This document shows, piece after piece, positions 12,601 to 25,200 of a stretch of DNA of 64,000 nucleotides. Under the pieces are notes generated by a model. That model did no database searches and had not been told where the DNA came from. It saw only the letters and a program-made list of their open reading frames with translations. The stretch comes from Chaetoderma sp. LZ-2023a (lineage: Eukaryota > Mollusca > Caudofoveata > Chaetodermatida > Chaetodermatidae): assembly GCA_034401795.1 (NCBI GenBank), contig CM067370.1:60180369-60244368 (forward strand), in the 5' to 3' direction. Numbering within the stretch: position 1 is the first letter of the stretch; each line of letters starts with the position of its first letter. Position numbers and translations under genes: made by a program.

Positions 12601-15600
12601 CAAGTATATTTGGCTGGAAGCAATTTTAGGGCATAGAGGTCTGTGTTTGTTCAAATAAAGCCGATCAGCCAATTTGGCTGGCGGCCTTCTTGGATTTTGG
12701 CTGATTTTTAGAAATGCCTTTAAATATATTCTTCGAAAACAACTCCAGAACCACTGAATGGATCGGGCCGAAATCTGGCAGATATGATTAGGGCCTATGG
12801 CCATTAAAGTTTGTTCCAGGGAAGTTTATACGTAAAAACATAGCTACCATGGACCAATCAAAATGTAGTATGTTTGACGGCCATATTGGATATTTTTATC
12901 TGATGAATTTTGAAACCGAAATTGGTTTTCTATAGGCTTTTGGGTATTCTGATGTCAAATTTTCCATTTTCAAAACTCAGCTAAATGGTATGGCGGTCAT
13001 CTTGGATTCTTCTTCCGCCAAAAACTCCCATACTAAAGCAGTGGGAAATTTAAAATGTCTTCTCGAGAACTGCTGGACCAATTTCAAATATAGTTGGCAG
13101 GAAGCATCCTTAGGGCATAGGGAACCAAGTTTGTTCAAAGGAAGCCGATCGACCTATTTGGTCGGCGGCAATCTTTGATTTTGGCCGATTTTTAGAAACG
13201 TCTTTAAAAATCTCTGAATGCACTTGGGGGATCGATTCAAAACTTATGAAATATGTTCTAGGGCAAGAGCTGCGCCAAGTTTGTTCAAGGGAACTTGATT
13301 GGCCAAATGGTTTGGTGGCCATCTTGGATAACCTATTTTTTGCTAAAAAAACTTTCAGAACCACTAAACGGATTGGGCCAAAATTTGTGAGATATGATTA
13401 GGCACTGAGTGCCATTAAAGTTTGTTCAAGGGAAAGAGCTACGTCAAAAACATGGCCGCAGTGGACTAATCAAAAGTTAGCATGTTTGGCGGCCATATTG
13501 AACTTGCCAAAAATGTCCGCAAACTCATTTAAAAGACTACTCCTAAACCACCCACCAACAATTTTGAAAAAAATTTATAGTGTTCCAGGTGAGCGACACA
13601 GGCCCCTTGGGCCTCTGGTTTAAAATTATTACTGATCTCTGTTTGGGGTACTAAAACATTTAATTTCTTTATCCTGTGTTTTGCCAGGAAGACAAAGAAG
13701 CAGCATTTGTTGTATATGACACATTGACTGGAATAGTCCAAGTTGCTACTGGTATCCTATCTACACTCAAGGTATGTCATACAAGGGGCTACTGTTACCC
13801 TATTCTAAACTGAAGGTATGTTATACAAGTTGTTACATAATTGATTGTCACGATGTATTACCCTTACTTAACAAGAATGTAATGGTACCTGTGTATTATG
13901 TGGTTCATTTATTGAGAGTACGAAATGAAGTCTTTCGTCTCGTGTCCTGTAGGACTTAGCACCAGTACTTAGAGAGCCTATGGGACATTGAGGTCATAGC
14001 TTCTCCTTTCCCAAAAGGAGGGTGGGGGGAGTGCATTTGACATACGGTCATTACTCTCATCATCGTTTGTGTTATTCGATGTTCAAATCATTGCCTGATT
14101 GTGTGTGTCACACAATTTCAGATGTTAGTGCTTTATGCGCAAAAACACTTTTTGACCTCGCTTCCCTCCCACCAAATTCTCTTGTGAATTCTGGCAATAT
14201 GATAGAATGTTAGGGAGGTAAATATATCTCTTGAAGTGAAATAAATGAAATCACGGATTTCTTTTTTCACGAGAGCGTAGTTATACTTACCTCCCTAACA
14301 CGGACCAGGCCTCCGCCCCTCAGAGGCTCGGTTTTCAGGCTTTTAAGTTGCATGTGTCGGCCAATAGTCAAGCTGAGGCAGTGACAGTCTGCACATGCGC
14401 GAGATTGGGGCCGGCATCTGGCTAACTGTCACCTGTCTACCTGCCCAGTAAGCGCACATATCTTTTTTAATCTGGGGTTATTGAGTGAAGGTCGATATTT
14501 AGGAAATATCATAGTGTTAGGGAGGTAAATATAACTACTCTCTCGTGAAAAAAGAAATCTGTGATTTTGTTTATTTCAGGGTATCTATACAGGTTAGCTG
14601 TTGAATATTTTGATACTAATTTGACTATGGCAGCAACAGCTCTCAATTAAATTAGTTTCATTATATTCAAGTTGTTTAATGGACTGTTTTTTAAATTGTA
14701 AATTCCCTCTGAAGGCATACACTTCAGACACTTTCGTAATGGACCTGTAACTTTCAGACCTGCATCAGTCGATTGTAATATCAGCTAACAAATAACATAT
14801 GTTGATTATGACATCAGAAACATGAGCAACAGATCTGACCCCTCCATTACTCTGTGTCTATAAAGTTGTAAAGCTCAAGTTATTATATACCAGACCTTCC
14901 TTGAAAGATTTCGCAATTGAGGAATCCCATTTCTCAGTCAATCATATTCATAGTTTCACACATCCGGGCATTTTGAGATCGGCGGCCATTAAAGGGGGCA
15001 GGCAACCTTACTACATGCTAAAGAGGACTGCTCATAGCAATGCATTGTTTACATTTTCCATGAAGCTCAAACTATAAAATCCTGTATCTGAGAACCTGTA
15101 AAAACTCTGCCCGGTATCAGAAAACATCAAATCATGAGTGAATTGTGCAAGATAGTAAAGAAAATGTAATTAAGGTTTCATAGACCATTGCTGAGAATGT
15201 TAAATTATCCCCTTCAAAAATGGTGTCGCTCCCATGGAAAATTTGATTGTGACAACATCATCCCAATTCTATGAATGATGACATAATCAACTATTTGACA
15301 TGTAGGCTGATGTCATAATCAATTACATCATGTATTACTCTATTTAGTCCGTCTTAAACGCTGAATAATCTATCAGGTTGTACAAATTTACTATTTTGTA
15401 CAAATTGTATGTCTTTACTATTTAATAGCCATAGGCAGCAACAGCACCCAGCCAGTCAAATTAGTTTCAAAATATTCAACAGCTTACCTGCATAGTTTTC
15501 TGGAAATTGATAGTCAGGAAGTTCAGGGATTGATTGATCCCAACATGGATGAACTGTGGGTGGAACTTAACTAAAGATGAGCTAAAACTGGATTCCTCCC

Positions 15601-18600
15601 TTACATTGAGGTCTTACACAACAGAATTATGAGAATTATAATCTAATGATGCCACTTTATGATGAGAATTATGTGTTCTTCAGTTGATTGCTATTGTCAT
15701 TTAGAAGAGAAAGACTTTTTGCAGTTATTATGTTGCATCCATGCTATGCGTATGATATCTTAGTGTTACAAGACAAGAGCCTTGCCTGATGTCTCCTAAC
15801 CTTGAGATAGCTTCACCTACTAACCTTGTAGATATAAAAAATTACACATTTATTGAAAAGCACAGAAAAATTAAAAAGGGTGGTAGTGTAGGCATGTACA
15901 TCAAGGATAATATTCAGTACAATGAGCGTGAGGATCCTTCTATTCTGGACCCAAATTTTGAATCATTGTTTATAGAAATCCCAACAGAAAAAGGAAAAAA
16001 TAAAATAATAGGCACTATCTCTAGTGCACCAAGCAGCGACAAAAGAAAATTTATTGACCTACTAGGAGCAACCTTAGAGATATTCAAAAAGAAAATAAAA
16101 CAGTCTACCTCATGGGTGATTTCAATATTGACCTGATGGAACAAAACTGCTCTCATTCACAAAGTTTTACAAATCTGCTAAATGCACATTCCTTTTATCC
16201 AAACATAACTAAGCCGACCAGAATTACTGAGAGTTCGGCTAGAACTATTGATAATATATTCAGTAATAATATCAGTTTCATAAACAAAACACATTCAGGA
16301 ATTTTGGTAACAGACACATCAGATCATCTACCAATTTTTATCCTCGAAAACAGGCAAACTACAGTAGACCATTTAAAAATGAAAAAATTAAGTGTAGAGA
16401 AATGAATCAGGTCAACATTGAAAAATTGTAAAAGGCCATGTCTGAGGTAGACTGGAACGAAGTGATAGATATAGAGTTATGTGATGATGCCTACACCTAT
16501 CTCCACAACATATGCACTAACATCTTTGAGCACAGTTTCCCCATAAAAGAAAAGAAATTATTCAAGCACAACCCTACTAAACCATGGCTGACAAGAGGAT
16601 TGATATCTGCCTGTCATAAAAAACGGCAACTTTATTTGACATTTATAAAATGTCAAACAAAGTATAATGAGACAAAGTTTAAAAAATATAGAAATAAGTT
16701 GGACCAAATAATAAAAACATCAAAAAAGAACTATCAGAATAAATTTGAGCAATCCAAAAATGATATAAATGAAACATGGAAAATTACAAAATCACTTTTG
16801 AATAAAAACAATAGAAAAGTACAACAGACCCAGTTTCTCTACAATAATAAGGTAATCATGGATAACAATGAAATTGCAAATGGTTTCAATCAATATTTTG
16901 TTAACATAGGTCCAGATCTCTCAAAGAAAATCATATCTACATCAGGAATTAAATACAGTGATTACCTCACAGATCCTTCCGCTTATCAATCCTCTTCATT
17001 TTTTGCTTATCCTGTTAACAATGAAGAAATCTTCACTTACTTAATTCACTTAATCCTGCGAAAAGTGCCGGCGTAGATGGGTTTAAATGGAGCATATTTA
17101 AACACTGCATATTTGATTTACTAACGTCACTCAACCATATCTGCAATCAATCACTAGTACAAGGCATATTTCCATTAAAACTAAAATCTGCACGTGTCAC
17201 TCCAATATATACTGAACCAAAAGGTTTAGCAACACAGAATATTACTGTATAAACGTTATTTAACAAAAACAATAAATTGATTCAAATATATTATTTAATT
17301 GATAGGTCATTTTCCAATTTGAACAACAGTCTCTTGTTACTGTAATGCTAGCATCGCGCCTTTAACACGGCATCATTCAACCGAAGGGTCCAATTTAAAT
17401 AATGACACTGAGCTGTCAATACCGGTTGTGACCTCCACGCGCATTAACCACCGCCGTGCATCGCTTTCTCATGCTTCGAATTAAGCACCTGATGTCACGA
17501 AGAGGAATCACATCCCATTCCTGGAGCAGTGCATCTTCCAGCTCCCGCACGTTGTGAAGATGTGGATGGTTCTCACGCACCATACGGCCAAGAATGTCCC
17601 ACATGTGTTCGATAGGAGACAGGTCCGGTGATCGCGCTGGCCAGTCCAACACCGGAACATTGTTAGCCTCAAGGAAATCACTGGTGACCCTAGCTGAATG
17701 AGGACGGGCGTTGTCTTGCTTGAACAAAGTCTGCATGATGCTGCATAAAAGGGATGACAACAGGGGCGACAACTTCTTCACAGTAATGTTGAGCCGTTAA
17801 ATTTCCGCGAATCACAATAAGATCTGTTTTGCCATTTTCATGGATTCCAGCCCACACCATGACACGCCACCACCGAATCTGTCGTGCTGAATGATGTTGG
17901 CTGCATCATACCGTTCTCCTAAACATTGCCAAACCCGTTGCCTACCATCCGCCACATCCACACAAAACCTCGACTCATCACTGAAGAAAACGTGGCTCCA
18001 TTGTTGAGCACGCCATCGCTGATGAGTTCTTGCCCATGCAAACTGATTCTCGATGTGACGCTCTGTAAGCGGAACAGCAACAAGTGGACGACGGGCAGGC
18101 AGTCCAGCATCATGGAGTCTGTTTCGCACAGTTTGTGCATGCACTGTAGTGCCGGTAGCGGTGTGCAAATTATGGGACAGCCGTGGCGCAGTCTCAAACC
18201 TGTGACGTCGTGATGACGTCACTAAGTAGCGGTCTTCTCGTGGTGTTGTTGCTCTCGGGCTGCCAGATCGTGGTCGGTCATTAACATGTCCAGTTTCCTG
18301 CTCACGTTGGCGGAGACGGGAAATGGTTGAGGCGTGAACATTAAAATGTTGAGCAACAGCGCGAACGCTCTGCCCAGCAGCGAGTCTTCCCATTGCTTCA
18401 TGGCGCTGATTTTGTGGTAGCCCTGGGCGGCGGCCCATGTTCGGTAGGGTAAACTTTTAAGCGTTTTCCGTTAACGTTCGTTATCTGCTTTTGCAATATG
18501 GTGAATTTTTGCCTTCGCTACCCGCCAATGTGGGCCAGTGCATGAAAAATGCATTTTCACATGCAGTAAGCGTGCGGCCGAGAAATGCAAGAAATGGTTT

Positions 18601-21600
18601 GCATTTCTTCATGATCAGCGAGACATTACATTGACAAAACATGCCTGCAAATTTGGTTATAAATGGACGCATAGTTTTAATACAACAAACCAAACTTCAC
18701 TGCTGCTAAACTTTTTTGGCTCAGTATATAAAGCAAAAGACTCATCCAACTTCACAAATTACCGGCCTGTCTCAATACTTCCACTTTTCTCAAAATTAAT
18801 GGAGTGATTAATGTATAATACATTCAGTGTTGCCCACAACATCTGATTTTTGCTGGTTCCAAGGACCCCACACTCAGATTTGGGGGTCCCACTGTAAAAT
18901 CGGGGGTCCCATGGGGTCCTCATCTGAAATATGGGAGTCCCATGTTTTTTTCTTAAAAAAACATTGATCTAATTATAAAGTACTTTATTAAACATGTTGA
19001 AAGCACTAGTTATGACATTGTGTAAATACTGTCAATGTATATATAGAGAATATTAACTATGCAGTGGTAAATTTTCAAAAATATGTATTCTGTGATCTAC
19101 AATGGTGGCTAAAATTGATCTATTGAAATGGCCCTTGTATATTTAACTAATAACATTTGAACTGCATGTCAATAAACAATAACTTAAAGCACTGTACTTG
19201 TTTGTTGTCTGATAAACCAACCAACCTACATTGACAACCTTGTATGATTAACATTTCCAAAGACCACTACATTAGTAATTAGCAAAGACCACTGCATTAG
19301 TTTTTCTATTAAACCCTGACTTGACTTTGGACGAATTGAAAAATTACGAGTGTCTGGGGTGAGTTTTCTCAAGGACGACTTGACCTTCTTCGATATAATG
19401 CGCGTGTATTTTTTATAATGTAACGAACCTCTAAATATAGTGGAATACATAAGCTAACATCAGACAAAACAATAATTTATCAAAAATAATCTGTATAAAT
19501 CCGATTAAACTGCGTAATTAGTGAAAATATATCAGCCAATAACCGGATATCCCTAATTCATAGGGTGGAACTATGTAACGCGATTGCTGATTGGTTGAAG
19601 CATAGATAACGCATTAGCGTGTATCCAATAACGACGCTTGTATCTGGGAGCTTTGAACTATACGCTGTTTGGAAAAAATCAATATTTTAACGTATGCCTA
19701 CCTGGAGATCGACGATATCGTTGAACATCGCTGCTGGGATGAGCTTTTTAGTTGATAAATTGGGAACACCTAACGATCGAGTATTGTTAAACATTATAAA
19801 CACTAATCCATCAGTCAATCAATCAGCCGCTATTACTAAATGAAAGACAGCGTATAGCGCGTATTGACACCGTTATTCAAACAGCAATACGAAGACACCG
19901 CCGCTAATCCGTCAAATGGCCATTCAAATGTAAAAGATATCACAATATCTACCATATGTTCCTTCATCCATTTAGATATTTTGATAAGTAAATAGAAAAA
20001 AATATTTTGCCTGTTAGTCGTGCTTTAGGCAAGTAGGCATGCGCAAATTAATTTCAAAATATTCAGCATATTAGTGATAACAACTTTGTGATCTGTCCAA
20101 TGTTCTAAGCTGTGAAAGGGTTAAGACGATCAGACAAGTTTGTATACGCTTGTTCAGTTGTATTGGATTTCTCAAGCGTGAGTTCCTCTAGAGGGAAATT
20201 CCGCTGTTACCCAATCAAATACGTCACACTGACGTTTAGCACAACGGACAGAAACATGGCGGGTAGTTTTGCAATTTGTAGGCCAAACAAGGCGACTGAC
20301 ATCGGACTTGTAAACTCATTATTTATAAAAAAAATTAGATCAAATGGAATACTAAGGATGATCTGGGGATTGTGTTTACAATTAATTTTGGTGGTTGAAT
20401 CTAATTTATGGGCATTAACAACTTTGAGTTGTGCAAGAAAACATACAACAAATCATAGTCTTAAACAACGCAGTAAGTTCGTTTTTATTGAACACAATAC
20501 ATTAGGTATATTTTTAAAAGTAAAAACATGCACAAATAAATATACACACACGATAATATAATCGATAATTAAGTGCACGCAAAGTTACCAGTTTCCGTTA
20601 CACTTTTTACTGCGTCCCTCGTGCGTCCTCGGGGATGCAGAGCGTTCATTTTTATGCGTCCCTCTGTCATTTTTATGCGTATATACGCGCAAAACGGCGC
20701 ATAAGGGCAACTCTGAATACATTAATCAATTACCTAGAAAAAGGAAATTTTATATGTTTCACAGTATGGATTCTGCCAGAAGCACTCAACAATGCTCGCA
20801 CTAGTTGAAATGACAGAAAAAATAATTGAATCAATTGAAAAGAAAGAACATATACTGGGCATCTTCTTGTACCTTTCAAAAGCTTTTGATACTATCAATC
20901 ACAATATATTATTAGGAAAACTTGCCTATGATGGAATCCGAGGATGTGCCCTTGCCTGGTTTCAGAGCTACTTAACTGATAGAACACAATGCGTGCAATT
21001 TAATGCAACTTGCTCAGAAAACAGGAAATTAACCTGTGGTGTTCCTCAGGGGTCAATTCTTGGCCCTCTGGTGTTTTTACTCTATATGAATGACTTGGCA
21101 AAAATTTGCCACAATTTGTCACTAATACTGTTTGCCGATGACACCAATGCTTTTTGCTCCAACAAAAACTTGGATATATTATATGAAAGAGTGAATAAAG
21201 AAATGGAAGAAGTTATTAATTGGTTCAAAGTAAACAAGCTATCATTAAATGTTGATAAAACAAACTACATGCTATTTTCAAAGTCTAGACAATCAAGAAA
21301 CAATAGTATTCCAAAAATCTATATTAATAAAAAAGAAATTGAAGAAGCTCCTTTTGCTAAATTCGTAGGAGGTTATTTAGACAAGAACCTGACCTGGGGC
21401 AAACAAATTGAGGTAGTCACCGCTAAAGCAGCAAGAGGCATGGGGGTCATTCAAAGACTAAAGCCATACCTAACACAAGCCACTATTAAAACCCTGTATT
21501 CCACTGATCCTTCCACACCTCACATACTGCAATGCCATCTGGACTAAGACACAAAAAACCAAATTAACAAAATTGCAAAGCATGCAGAAAAAATGTGTTA

Positions 21601-22047
21601 AAATGTTCTCAAAAACAGTAAAGGGTCAAAACATCTTCAAAACACAAAAACTTCTTAAACTCACAGACATAGGCAAGTCACAGATGATCAACATTGCCAG
21701 AGCCTTTCATCACAAAATCCTACCTAAATCTATAAACCCGCAGCTTTGCAAACAACGTCTAAATCCATACATACAACACTAGGAACAAACATGATCTCCA
21801 CATTAGATACACACGAACAGACACAGGGAAATGTAGAATTTCAGTTGGTGTCGTCAAAGCGTGGAATAATATAGATAAACACACATGCGAAAAAATACTA
21901 ACACTAAAATCATACAAAGACATGACTAAAACTAGCATATTCAATACATACTAGATCTAGAAAACACACTAAACAACTGTCATTACATGATAACTAAGAT
22001 CACACCCTTCCTGTATCATTGCCATAGCTACTATCATAACAACCACT

Positions 22048-22116
<69 letters not shown>

Positions 22117-22170
22117 ATCTACATCATCATGTACCACTAGCACCGCTACGACCACCACCACTACTACTAT

Positions 22171-22269
<99 letters not shown>

Positions 22270-25200
22270 AACATCATACTGCAGTATTAAAGCTATCACG
22301 GATACTGCTTGCTTCAAGCCGACGCACCTCAACAAGTGCTACTACTAAATAGCAAGCTATGGGTTGAGCTGGGGTAATTAGCATCCCCCCTTCCTTCTCC
22401 CCCCCCCCCCCCCCCCTCCAGCCCAAACACAAATCTCTAATCTCAATAACTAAAAGGAAAAACATAGGTGTATTGTATCGTTTGTTCTTTTTTCTATGTC
22501 CACTTAACTCGGTACCGTATCTGTACATTCACAAGTATATCTCACATTCTATGCTAAGCTGTGTGTGTAATTGTATATGTATGTTTAATGTTAGGTGTCC
22601 GCCACCACTATAGGCAATGCCTTCGGCGGACAGCATGTATTGAAAGTATGTAAATTGGTATCCAAGAAGCAAATAAATAATATTGAATCTTGAATAGCAG
22701 GCTAGACTTCATTTGCTAAAGTATGCGCATGATCCATATTAATAGCTCGCCTTGCCCGATATGATTCAGTCAAATTATAAAATGTACCCAGTCTTATTTA
22801 GCTATTACGATGAATAAATGCTTGAACTCCTGAAACATAAAATTGTCTTACCATTTCATCCCCTTATCTCAATTTAAACCTACCATGCAATTAATACTTT
22901 GAAACTAGTTTTATCCGAAGCATTGGGAAGCAACAGCTTCCAATCAAATTAGTGTTAAAATAACCAACAGAATATTTCTTTGTTATTAAAAGCTGGTTGT
23001 TAAAGGCTTTAAGCCATTTTGGAAGATGTTAGGAATCACTGGGTATAATTGACTTTGTTGTATACTTGTTGAACTACAGATCAAGGGAGATAATTGCCAT
23101 GCGGCGTTAAGTCCTGATATGCTGGCCACTGATGTCGCTTACTATCTGGTCAGGAAAGGGGTGAGTTAATGTTGCTCAATTTTGCCTCTGATGTTACTGA
23201 CATTATGTTTTCATGAGTTATTGCTTTTGCTAGTTATGGTCGATGATGGATGAAGCCAGTTTATCCACAAGTCATATCACGTCATGATCGACTACGTGAC
23301 GTGTAGGCTGACATAATCGATTACATCATGAATGACTTGATTTTGTCTGTCGTAAGCTTTTACTAGTCCGTCAGGTTGTACGAATTGTATGTCTTTACTA
23401 TTTATTAAACATTCTGTTGAATATTTTGAAACTAATTTGACTGGGCGCTGTTGCTGCCATATTCAACAGCTTACCTGTATAGTTTTCTTGAAATTGAGAT
23501 TCAGAGCGTGCAGTGATCTGTTGATCCCAACACAGGCAAAAATAAGGAGCTTAGTTAGAGATAAGTGGGTCATCTATAGCTTAAACTGACTTTAGATGAA
23601 AGCGTCTGAGAATATGTATGCACCTTTCAAACCTATCTATAACAGACGCCTGCACTTGCGGACAAAACATTTAGTAGTTTTTGTGATGGGTGGTCGTTTC
23701 TTCCTTAACTTAGCATTTAAATAGTTTTGCTCAGTTGACCTCTATATCACTGATTAGATATACATTAAAAGACTAATCTCCTAGATCTGCAAGCCATCAT
23801 TGCAGATTATCTTTCTTAAGGCATATCCTGGCATGCTGAGTGTCAGACAGGCAAGCGTATCTTGTGCCTCTGATATGCAATCCTTCTGGTTCTCTGAGAC
23901 AACATGGCTCTGATTGGGTAACATGGTCACCTGATCTTCATATTTGCTTTTACCGTGTGGCAGTGAACATTGTGGCCCACCTGGTCGATAGACCTTTCTC
24001 ATCATGGCTATCCACGCACTGACCAGGCGAGCCGTGGCATTCGCCAGGATACTCCGACCCGCTATCAAGCCCAGAGCCCGACCAAACAACAAATCTCTGG
24101 TATAGGGCACCCACACCGGATGACTGGTAGGAAAAACTATTCCCAGTAGACAACACTGACATCTGCCAAAACCACACATTGGAAACTCCAACACAACAGA
24201 ACACCAGCAACGACTGGAGTGAGGAAGAGCTGAGACCTGAGTCACTCCTGGCTTCCCTTAAAGAATGTTAAAGGTAAAAGACTACTACTTTTTCTAGAAA
24301 TTTATTATCCACAAACTTTGCCCTAATAAATATTAAAAATTCTGGATAGATATAACTAAAACCCAGTCCATCTTCCAACACAAACTCAGAACATCTAATT
24401 GAACTATTCTAAAATCAGAATACGTCAGTCCTCTGATGAGTACAGCCATAATATAGGCACGAAATGCTAGCAGTCTGGATCAACAATGGCTTGTTCATGC
24501 AAACATGCGAAACAACGTCCGATTCTTTTTTACCATAAAAAATTAAAACTGCAAAACTTGCAGAGCCACATAAACTCAATGTCATCCCCCCATTGCTCTT
24601 TGCTCAACTACCCACAAAGTATATACACACTAAAAATGTACAACTAGTACATTCAGTCATATACACAACCAACCGGGTATATGCAATCAACAATGTGTAC
24701 AAATATTCCAACATGAGTACACAAACACAACCAATCAGGTACAAACAGGTACAACCGGGTACATGGAAACACATTTACACAGCCAACCGGCTATACAAGA
24801 ACAATAACAATTGAAACTACCCCAACTACTGGGTACAAGTACATGTCTGAATGGGTACAAGTCCACAACCAACCGGGTACAAACAGGTACAAACGGGTAC
24901 ATTTGGTGTAGCCAAAAGGTATAAAAGGAATGTACAAACAGCACATCGGCATCCAGACTCAACTGACACTTCAGTTCGCGTCAGGACAAACAAGCAACGC
25001 ATCAAGTTTTCGGGAATGATTTCTTTATCACAAGAGACAAGTGTGATACCGATGACAAGAAGAATGGATACTGCTGGCACATCAAGCAACACTTCTGTAA
25101 CATCCACAGAGACGCTGGTGAACATGCTAAATAATGCAGTGATTGACCACACTGCCAATCAAATCACAACACAGCGGAAAAGAACGAGGTTGGACAGCGA

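Larger units (their letters stand above)
17212..18724 (-). mobile_element. Tc1/mariner transposon, complete with terminal repeats and TA target duplication
   Basis: 1513 bp bounded by TA at 17210-17211 and 18725-18726. The left end reads ctgaaccaaaaggtttagca and the right end, inverted, ctgagccaaaaaagtttagc. Copy B of the host retrotransposon has the uninterrupted site at about 59687-59696. Transposase is on the minus strand. Confidence 0.96.
15616..22695 (+). mobile_element. CR1/Jockey-group non-LTR retrotransposon, copy A, 5'-truncated, with two nested DNA transposons
   Basis: Aligns over its length with minus-strand copy B at 58003-61320. It encodes an endonuclease (15789-16405), reverse transcriptase (16438-17090, 18725-18816, 20724-21546) and a C-terminal tail (21573-21782), and ends in an AT-rich 3' tail near 'attgaatcttgaa'. 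The coding sequence is interrupted by a Tc1 element and a hAT element, and also carries frameshifts. The 5' end starts abruptly at 'acacaacagaattatgag'. It lies in the ASL exon D to E intron in sense orientation. Confidence 0.92.

Noticed and set aside
20112-20561. A host gene inside the hAT element
   Set aside because: No domain, no splice partners; kept only as a low-interest note.
21987-22352. Long poly-Leu / poly-Val frames on both strands
   Set aside because: They are translations of the (CTA)n microsatellite, with no gene structure.
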